Shown: positions 23,651 through 28,471 of the stretch, piece by piece
How the letters are laid out: each line of letters opens with the position of its first letter
How positions within the stretch are numbered: position 1 is the stretch's first letter
DNA from: a virus
Virus record (IMG/VR): IMGVR_UViG_3300047994_000119
Span: 1 to 28,471 of that record
Reading direction: 5' to 3' (one strand)
DNA length: 28,471 nucleotides
The notes under the pieces: model-generated
The model's database searches: none
What the model was told of the DNA's origin: nothing
What the model saw: only the letters and a program-made list of their open reading frames with translations
Made by a program: the position numbers and the translations under genes

Positions 23651-24244
23651 TCAATAGTATTTGTTTAGTACCCAGCCAAAAATATGCTTCCACGGATCCT
23701 CTACAGGAACTTTAGGAAACAAATCAGTGTGATAGTGTTTGTTATACGGATGATTTATAAGCAATGGACTTAAGCCAGCTTCATAACCCGCTTCTGCCTG
23801 ACGCATATGATCTTCGATCCAGAAATATCCTGTACCGGCCCATTGCATTAGTGCAGATGCTTTGCTTGCACCCATTGGGAGACAATGGACTTCATCAAAC
23901 ACATCTCCGAAGAGTTTGTTTAGATTTCGTGTTCTGTAAATCTTTGAGTCAGGGTGATCACTGATACTTGTCACGGCAATAAACCTAAACCCAAGATCTG
24001 CCAACTTAGCTACATACTCAACAGAATCAGCAAAAGGCTCAAGATGTTCTACTTCGGGACCTTCGTTGAATTCCCTGATAATAGATTGTGCGAGTTCGAT
24101 AGGGATATTATGCCCTGTATGAATTCTATAATCATCTTCCGTGCCGGGTACCCTTGGGTAACCCTTTGCTGCGGCAAAGTCTCCAAAACCTTTACCCCAA
24201 TTTAGGATGCAACCGTCCACATCAGAAAGTATTATTTTGTTCAT
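23651..24244 (-). CDS. HAD-superfamily phosphatase, deoxyribonucleotidase-like
   Basis: A 197-residue haloacid dehalogenase-type hydrolase. Motif I is DVDGCILNW, with nucleophile Asp8 and acid/base Asp10. Motif II is the Thr/Ser in AVTSISD (92-93). A Lys at 128 (GASKAS) suits motif III, and Glu144/Asp145 in WIEDH suit motif IV for Mg. The cap is a short helical insert after motif I. It dephosphorylates a small phosphorylated metabolite. Phage relatives include 5'(3')-deoxyribonucleotidases, but the substrate is not determined. Its ATG overlaps the preceding stop as ATGA, ending an operon that begins with gp44. Confidence 0.8.
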   Translation of the reverse strand: MNKIILSDVDGCILNWGKGFGDFAAAKGYPRVPGTEDDYRIHTGHNIPIELAQSIIREFNEGPEVEHLEPFADSVEYVAKLADLGFRFIAVTSISDHPDSKIYRTRNLNKLFGDVFDEVHCLPMGASKASALMQWAGTGYFWIEDHMRQAEAGYEAGLSPLLINHPYNKHYHTDLFPKVPVEDPWKHIFGWVLNKYY

Positions 24245-24621
24245 AGATCGAATACGGTTTTTGCTCTAACGTTACCAAATTGATCAACAAATACAGGAGT
24301 TGTATTGTCGGGTTCATCCGCAACAGAAACCGGAGTACGATAAGCTTTGTCAAGCTCGGCCATTTGATCTTTATATTTTGTGCGAATATAATTTTCAAAT
24401 TTATCGTAATCATTGAGTCCATAGCGTGTACCGGAAATCATTTTTCGATTTGTATAATCTCCAATTGCAGAAGAATAAGAATGATGTCTCTTACGAAGTT
24501 GATCAACAAATTCGATAATTTCGTGAGTTTCCCATTCGCCAGCAATAGCTTTACCTGTTTTTGGATTTACTTTCAGACTACGCTTATGTGTAGCAACAAT
24601 GAATACTTTTTCTTTAGCCAT
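24241..24621 (-). CDS. Hypothetical phage protein (126 aa)
   Basis: A 126-residue protein starting MAKEKVFIVATHKRSLKVNP, basic in the first half and with an acidic Pro-rich segment near the end. AGGA precedes the ATG, which follows the upstream TAA directly. It occupies a position downstream of gp44, where T4 has gp62 and regA, but matches neither in length or motifs. It may be nucleic-acid binding given the basic region. Function unknown. Confidence 0.65.
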   Translation of the reverse strand: MAKEKVFIVATHKRSLKVNPKTGKAIAGEWETHEIIEFVDQLRKRHHSYSSAIGDYTNRKMISGTRYGLNDYDKFENYIRTKYKDQMAELDKAYRTPVSVADEPDNTTPVFVDQFGNVRAKTVFDL

Positions 24622-24858
24622 TTAAATTCCTATTAATAATGCTTTGTATGTTTTTAACTTCATGTACGTTTCGGATTCCATATCATAAGTTAGTATTATG
24701 GCTGCTCTATTATTGTCGTTACGTATACACACATCTAAGCCAGCAACAGTTATACCTTCATTATTTTTCTTATACATATTTCTATATTCGTCAAATATAA
24801 TATGCGAAGGGGTTTTACCTATCGAATATTCCCAGCGACCGTATATAATTTGTTCCAT
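24622..24858 (-). CDS. Small hypothetical protein after gp44 (78 aa)
   Basis: A 78-residue protein starting MEQIIYGRWEYSIG, with alternating strands (GITVAGLDVCIR, RAAIILTYD). The ATG begins one nucleotide after the gp44 TAA, so it is translationally coupled. It is too short to be a normal gp62. Function unknown. Confidence 0.65.
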   Translation of the reverse strand: MEQIIYGRWEYSIGKTPSHIIFDEYRNMYKKNNEGITVAGLDVCIRNDNNRAAIILTYDMESETYMKLKTYKALLIGI

Positions 24859-24859
24859 G

Positions 24860-25798
24860 TTATAATATTCCCTTTGCTACCATTTCTAATTCCACCAGTG
24901 TAGCACTAAGATTCAATTCAGTATCACCTACCTGACCATGTTTTACAATCCCGTCACGAATTACAAGTATGCATTTATTTTCTTTTTCTTCTGTATCTGC
25001 CCATACTTCAAGATTTTCATACATGAAGCGATAAACACCTTCATAATCTTCTTGATTAAATTTTTCACATACATGGAGGCGAGCATCTCTATATTTTCCA
25101 CTTTTAAATAAAGCAACCATTTCTATTAATGCGTCAGATGTTTGTTCGCTGTCCGCATTAGGCGAAATCAGTTTGTTTGCCTGTGTATTCGCCTGAATCA
25201 TGCTAATCCCGCGGCGTAGATCCGGGTATGTCTTCTGTACTATTTCCTGTAATGCATCCGGATCAATCTCTACTTTTTCTGTATCGAGCACATTAACAAG
25301 GCGCATATAAAATTCACTCATGTCGAGACTTTCAATATGCATACGACCTGTTTCGCATCTTGATTTAATTGCATCTGTAATTTTATTTGGATGATTACAT
25401 GTCAGTAAGAATCTTACTGAACTTGCATATTTTTCCATTGTGCCTCTAAGAACACCCTGGGCCGCCGGAGATAATCCGTCGGCTTCATCTAAGAATACAT
25501 ACTTCATCTCACCATAACCCATTGTTTCGGAAAATCGAGTAATGGTCTCGCGAATATAATCTACACCGTTATCCTTAGATGCATTGACTTCTAATACATC
25601 AAATGGATTAATACCTAATTCGTTAAGTAATAATTTAATTAGGGTTGATTTACCTGTACCCGGTGATCCAGACAGCAACATATGCGGTAATGCACCGCCA
25701 GCTATCCATTGTTCGATTTGTTGTTTTTGTTTTGGGTCCTTAAAAACATACCCGTTTTTTGTGCTGGGCCGGTATTTTTCACTCCATAACTGGTGCAT
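24860..25798 (-). CDS. 44: Clamp loader ATPase subunit (T4 gp44-like)
   Basis: A 312-residue AAA+ protein, close to T4 gp44 (319). It begins LWSEKYRPST, typical of RFC-type clamp loaders. Walker A is GSPGTGKS (44-51), Walker B is VFLDEAD (101-107), sensor 1 is LLTCNH (131-136) with Asn135, and the SRC arginine-finger motif is at 146-148. A C-terminal helical collar follows. It opens and loads the gp45 clamp at primer ends using ATP. The partner gp62 is not found, and the clamp and polymerase genes are over 17 kb away, unlike T4 where they are adjacent. A sigma70-type promoter lies directly upstream. Confidence 0.92.
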   Translation of the reverse strand: MHQLWSEKYRPSTKNGYVFKDPKQKQQIEQWIAGGALPHMLLSGSPGTGKSTLIKLLLNELGINPFDVLEVNASKDNGVDYIRETITRFSETMGYGEMKYVFLDEADGLSPAAQGVLRGTMEKYASSVRFLLTCNHPNKITDAIKSRCETGRMHIESLDMSEFYMRLVNVLDTEKVEIDPDALQEIVQKTYPDLRRGISMIQANTQANKLISPNADSEQTSDALIEMVALFKSGKYRDARLHVCEKFNQEDYEGVYRFMYENLEVWADTEEKENKCILVIRDGIVKHGQVGDTELNLSATLVELEMVAKGIL

Positions 25799-25821
25799 TC
25801 GTTATCCTTATTGTATGTAAC

Positions 25822-25851
25822 AGTGTAACGCGATGTTTCTGAGAAAGTCAA
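25822..25851 (-). promoter_or_regulatory. Sigma70-type promoter for gp44
   Basis: Minus strand TTGACT (25851-25846), 18-nt spacer, TACACT (25827-25822). The -35 box overlaps the TGA stop of the GroES-like gene. The -35 core matches the promoter before dsbA and differs by one base from the one before the clamp. Confidence 0.6.
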
Positions 25852-26177
25852 GCCCACTGAGAAAAGATAACTGCCTCCGGATCAGTGTCCGATACTAACA
25901 TTACAGATTGTGGCCACTCTACACCCCATACCTGTGTATAGGTTAAATCTTCTTCCCTAACTTTAAGCATTCTTGTCCAGCGACCATTTTCAATAAGAAT
26001 CCACTGTCCGGGTACAATATCTGTAATATCTTCTCCGACAGAATACACTTTACCCCAACGAGGGCGAATACCTTCGCTCTTTCCGTTATCATCTGGTATA
26101 ATAATACCGTTTATAATTCTTGAACCTCTTTCGAGGTCTGTAACCAATACTTTGCCCTTAAGTGCTTTAATTTTCAT
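25848..26177 (-). CDS. GroES-like co-chaperonin (gp31-like)
   Basis: A 109-residue protein of the Cpn10 fold. The opening KIKALKGKVLVTDLERGSR matches the first GroES strand and turn. NGIIIPDD is in the position of the mobile loop, with its Gly-Ile-Ile tripeptide for GroEL binding. GKVYSVGED matches the conserved core GxVxxVG. T4 gp31 (111 residues) replaces host GroES in folding the major capsid protein, and a similar role is likely. No GroEL gene is present. Its start abuts the stop of the preceding gene. Confidence 0.75.
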   Translation of the reverse strand: MKIKALKGKVLVTDLERGSRIINGIIIPDDNGKSEGIRPRWGKVYSVGEDITDIVPGQWILIENGRWTRMLKVREEDLTYTQVWGVEWPQSVMLVSDTDPEAVIFSQWA

Positions 26178-26539
26178 TATTTACTTTCTTTGTCATCTTC
26201 TAAAATTATATCTCCGCTTGGTAATTCTATTTCCTTAGAAGTTACCGCAGGTGCAGAAGGATTTGTTTTGATTGCCTTTGCTTGTGGCTGCTGAGCATTT
26301 AGATTAATTCCTGTGGCATCAGGCTGAGCACCTTTTAGTCCAGTCTTAACAATTACAGATTGCACGCGATGATTTTCTCTTGCGATTTGATCTGCAGACT
26401 TAGTAACAATTCCACCATTAGAGATTTTATCTCCACGTGCATTTACCTTCATATTACCGATTGCTGTTGTTTTTTCATTTTCTCGGCGCATTGATTCCAT
26501 ATCAATGGTGGTGCCTCTATATGTGACATGTCTGGTCAT
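26177..26539 (-). CDS. Hypothetical phage protein (120 aa)
   Basis: Starts at the ATG at 26539 (AGGAG 6 nt upstream), giving MTRHVTYRGTTIDMESMRRE, a beginning that recalls small conserved proteins of T4-like cyanophages. The C-terminal half is low complexity, Ala/Gln/Pro-rich, ending in an acidic tail. Probably partly disordered. The stop shares a nucleotide with the start of the GroES-like gene. Function unknown. Confidence 0.65.
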   Translation of the reverse strand: MTRHVTYRGTTIDMESMRRENEKTTAIGNMKVNARGDKISNGGIVTKSADQIARENHRVQSVIVKTGLKGAQPDATGINLNAQQPQAKAIKTNPSAPAVTSKEIELPSGDIILEDDKESK

Positions 26540-26540
26540 A

Positions 26541-26720
26541 TTATTCTCCTGAGTGTTTCTTTTTATAATTTTCCCAAAGTTTTCGTTGAGATTCAATATT
26601 TTCCTTCATTTTAATAAAATTCTCTATCGATGTACCGCTGCTAATAATATTATTCATTTCATCAACTAATTTTGAGTTTTCATTAGCAAATTCTATTTGC
26701 TCTTCCTTTGTCGGAGTCAT
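26541..26720 (-). CDS. Very small helical protein (59 aa)
   Basis: A 59-residue ORF starting MTPTKEEQIEFANENSKLVD and ending KKKHSGE. Its ATG overlaps the TGA of the upstream gene as ATGA. Its end contains the AGGAG ribosome site of the next gene. High Lys/Glu/Asn content suggests a single long helix or coiled coil. It closes what would otherwise be a gap in an overlapping operon, which is the main support. Function unknown. Confidence 0.65.
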   Translation of the reverse strand: MTPTKEEQIEFANENSKLVDEMNNIISSGTSIENFIKMKENIESQRKLWENYKKKHSGE

Positions 26721-27250
26721 TTTAGATAATCCTTTATGTTAAGTTTATACTTAATAGGATCAACTCGATGAACTCCTATTAAGTATAAACAGAATGACGA
26801 TACTGCCGATCCTCTTCCTACACCCCAGATAAATTTATTCTTTCTCATATAATCAATGAGGTATATAAACAAACGAAGAAGCATAATTAAATCTCGTTCT
26901 TCATATAATTTATATTCTTCGTTTACACGATCTATCTCTTGTTGTGTCTTACATTTATCTATAAGCCACGCATGCACATCGATTTGCTGATATACTATGG
27001 GAAATACCCATTCTTCGGCGCATTTACTATGAAAATCATCATAGGATAAAATTTCTTCTGGGTCTCCTAAAAAAGTTATAGTATCATTCAATAGTTCTGA
27101 TTGATATTTTTCATAAAGTTTTATTTCTTCATCAAAAATAACATTTAAATGACTAATATTTTTACCTTGCAATAAAAGTTCTCTAAGACCGTCACTTGTA
27201 AGTATTGCTTGACCGTACTTATTAGTTTTTATATTTTCTTTGGTTTCCAT
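26717..27250 (-). CDS. DNA polymerase III alpha-like fragment (GRGS motif protein)
   Basis: A 177-residue protein whose C-terminal part, FIWGVGRGSAVSSF then GVHRVDPIKYKL, closely follows the bacterial DNA polymerase III alpha palm segment GPGRGSAAGS...DPL.Y.L. In PolIII alpha this motif binds the triphosphate, and the catalytic Asp residues come shortly after, behind ERFLNP. Here the protein stops at KDYLK, before those Asp residues, so it cannot be a polymerase by itself. The preceding 120 residues are acidic and helical. It may be a nucleotide-binding remnant, a regulator, or the 5' part of a broken gene. The start overlaps the upstream gene by 22 nt. Confidence 0.65.
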   Translation of the reverse strand: METKENIKTNKYGQAILTSDGLRELLLQGKNISHLNVIFDEEIKLYEKYQSELLNDTITFLGDPEEILSYDDFHSKCAEEWVFPIVYQQIDVHAWLIDKCKTQQEIDRVNEEYKLYEERDLIMLLRLFIYLIDYMRKNKFIWGVGRGSAVSSFCLYLIGVHRVDPIKYKLNIKDYLK

Positions 27251-27939
27251 TTTTCAACTTGAATTATTCTTGCTGGTTCTTTTGTTATACCGACTGTAGA
27301 ATCAACTTCGCTGATAATTTTTTTAAATTCGTCCATCGGATCAATAATATCATCAAATACTTTATCTGTAGGAATATTTTCATCCTCTGGGTCTACAAAT
27401 TCAAAACAAAAACCATCATCTCTAAACCACCATGGAATACTATCTCGTGTTTTTCCATCTGTATAATAATTTTTGGTTAACTGTGGTAAATCATAGCCGT
27501 TATCCGAATCATCAAATGTATATTCGAGATTAGTATCATTACCTTTTAATTTTATTTCACTTACAATTAACTCTTTTCCAGCTAATGTAGATATTTTTGC
27601 ATGAAGAAGCTGTACTAAAATATCATCATGAGGATTAGTCGGGCAATGCATTGTAATGTTAGACGAAAGATTTGCAATATACAGGTCGTTTTCGTTTGTA
27701 ACATCGACTGCTACAATATTAGGTAAATTTGTATCAAGCCAAAAATAAATCTTTTGATAAGCTATTGTTGCATTATATTCCGCATCTTCTAATAGTTTAT
27801 TTTTTTTGTTAGATACTATAAGAGCTACAGAAAGTAACCAATTTACTGGAGTTAATACAGATTCTTGTATTCTAATACCTGTAAAAGAATATTCAAGAGT
27901 CATATAACTCTTGATAATATGTTTACCTTTTTTAATCAT
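27229..27939 (-). CDS. Hypothetical phage protein (236 aa)
   Basis: A 236-residue acidic protein. The first half is beta/alpha (YMTLEYSFTGIRIQESVLTP; ATIAYQKIYFWLDTNLPNIV). The second half has aromatic acidic segments (IPWWFRDDGFCFEFVDPEDE). The ATG overlaps the upstream TGA as ATGA, and the gene runs 22 nt into the PolIII-like gene, so the two are probably made together. No motif is recognised. Confidence 0.65.
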   Translation of the reverse strand: MIKKGKHIIKSYMTLEYSFTGIRIQESVLTPVNWLLSVALIVSNKKNKLLEDAEYNATIAYQKIYFWLDTNLPNIVAVDVTNENDLYIANLSSNITMHCPTNPHDDILVQLLHAKISTLAGKELIVSEIKLKGNDTNLEYTFDDSDNGYDLPQLTKNYYTDGKTRDSIPWWFRDDGFCFEFVDPEDENIPTDKVFDDIIDPMDEFKKIISEVDSTVGITKEPARIIQVEKWKPKKI

Positions 27940-28184
27940 TCTTCTAAATTACCGATATCTATTGGCTTATTTAAATCAGGGAACTTTTTCTTATATTCTT
28001 CATCCATATTTTTTGCCATTCGTTGCTGCCTTTCATCTTCGAGAGACTGAATGACTTCTTTTATACTATGTACAGTTGGAGTATGTCCTAGCTGTTTTTG
28101 ATAGTTCATATGGGTATAAGCTTTACCCAATCTATCAATAATTTCTTCGTCAGTTAATTTACTTACATCAAGGAATGGATGCAT
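27936..28184 (-). CDS. Small conserved-looking phage protein (82 aa)
   Basis: An 82-residue helical charged protein starting MHPFLDVSKLTDEEIIDRLG. GGAGG lies 6 nt before the ATG and a perfect late box TATAAATA lies 20 nt upstream. The pattern LTDEEIIDRLGKAY is like small T4-like phage proteins of unknown role. It opens the operon that runs to the GroES-like gene. Confidence 0.7.
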   Translation of the reverse strand: MHPFLDVSKLTDEEIIDRLGKAYTHMNYQKQLGHTPTVHSIKEVIQSLEDERQQRMAKNMDEEYKKKFPDLNKPIDIGNLEE

Positions 28185-28204
28185 GTTCGTCCTCCGTAAT
28201 TAAC

Positions 28205-28212
28205 TATTTATA
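28205..28212 (-). promoter_or_regulatory. T4-type late promoter (TATAAATA)
   Basis: Exact TATAAATA on the minus strand, 20 nt before the 82-residue gene. It abuts the omega-RNA-like module on its other side. Confidence 0.7.
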
Positions 28213-28215
28213 TTC

Positions 28216-28471
28216 GAGCGTAAAACCATACGATCTTTAGTGGTATGGATGTAAGCGAGTTGTGTATCAATATTTATACCTATATGATCTGTCTGTTGAT
28301 AAATATACGCATAGGACGGGTATCGTCCGAATTTACGCCTATGGAGATAGATTATAAAATCCATTTAAGGCATGTGATTTGTAGTTTTGGTAGAAGTGAT
28401 GCGCCATGTAAAATCATATGTTTCTCATTTGGTAACTATCATTGAAGTAGGAAGCTACTGGATTTTTAGTC
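28216..28471 (+). ncRNA. Omega-RNA-like element, copy 2, cut by window edge
   Basis: The 46-nt hairpin module at 28216-28261 matches copy 1 at 45 of 46 positions; the single change makes a G-G mismatch in the stem. About 190 nt later the GGAAGCTACTGGA...TTTAGTC right-end hairpin begins (28450-28471) and is cut by the window end. Between them are a nested hairpin (CATAGG/CCTATG at 28310-15/28338-43, containing GGACG/CGTCC) and late-like boxes on both strands (TATAAATA minus at 28278-28271, GATAAATA plus at 28298-28305). No TnpB coding frame is visible. It could be a TnpB-less element whose GTTCAC end and guide lie just outside the window. Confidence 0.45.

Noticed and set aside
28245-28445. 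A 66-codon plus-strand frame across the second omega-RNA-like element
   Set aside because: Its start lies in the hairpin module, it has no ribosome site, and the sequence resembles neither TnpB nor any known family; the RNA structure explains the region better.
1-28471. tRNA genes
   Set aside because: No T-loop GTTCGA-type element with matching acceptor and anticodon stems was found on either strand by eye, including in the 22.95-23.65 kb gap.

Overview
The window looks like part of a large T4-like (myovirus) phage genome, AT-rich, from an aquatic or environmental Gram-negative host. Evidence for this is a family-B replicative DNA polymerase, a gp45-type sliding clamp, a gp44-type clamp loader ATPase, a DsbA-like small protein, a GroES-like co-chaperonin, PhoH, tail-fibre genes, and TATAAATA-type late promoters placed about 20 nt before late genes. 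No tRNA, rRNA, integrase or CRISPR array was seen. Almost every gene is on the minus strand; PhoH is the only clear plus-strand gene. Host identity cannot be read from the sequence.

Layout from right to left, in the direction of most transcription. 28.2-26.5 kb: an operon of small phage proteins with ATGA overlaps, including a short protein carrying a DNA polymerase III alpha-like GRGS motif. 26.2-23.6 kb: a GroES-like protein, then gp44 behind a sigma70-type promoter, two small unknowns and a HAD phosphatase. 23.6-22.95 kb: about 700 nt without a gene but dense in perfect hairpins, probably a large structured RNA. 22.9-20.0 kb: a small membrane protein, the convergent PhoH gene interrupted by a class 3 LAGLIDADG intein, and a free-standing HNH homing endonuclease. 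20.0-15.4 kb: two probable virion proteins, then translation factor IF-1, a class B DnaJ and a ClpA-type unfoldase. 15.3-9.1 kb: tail and receptor-binding genes, including two very large fibres with beta-propeller (GH43-like) domains. 9.05-7.4 kb: a holin-like membrane protein, a nucleotidyltransferase and an unknown. 7.36-0 kb: DsbA-like protein, DNA polymerase in two pieces with split-intein halves, clamp gp45, small unknowns, a DpdA-like DNA transglycosylase, and two small genes, the last running off the edge.

The most unusual items are these. (1) The DNA polymerase is cut inside catalytic motif C (YGDTD/S) by a split intein whose halves are separated by one in-frame TAA. (2) Two nearly identical 46-nt hairpin modules with IS605-like right-end hairpins resemble TnpB omega-RNAs, with no TnpB gene in the window. 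(3) The hairpin-dense RNA locus between the HAD gene and the membrane protein is unexplained. (4) A phage IF-1/DnaJ/ClpA block suggests takeover of host translation and proteolysis. Functional statements rest on motifs read by eye; no database search was possible.
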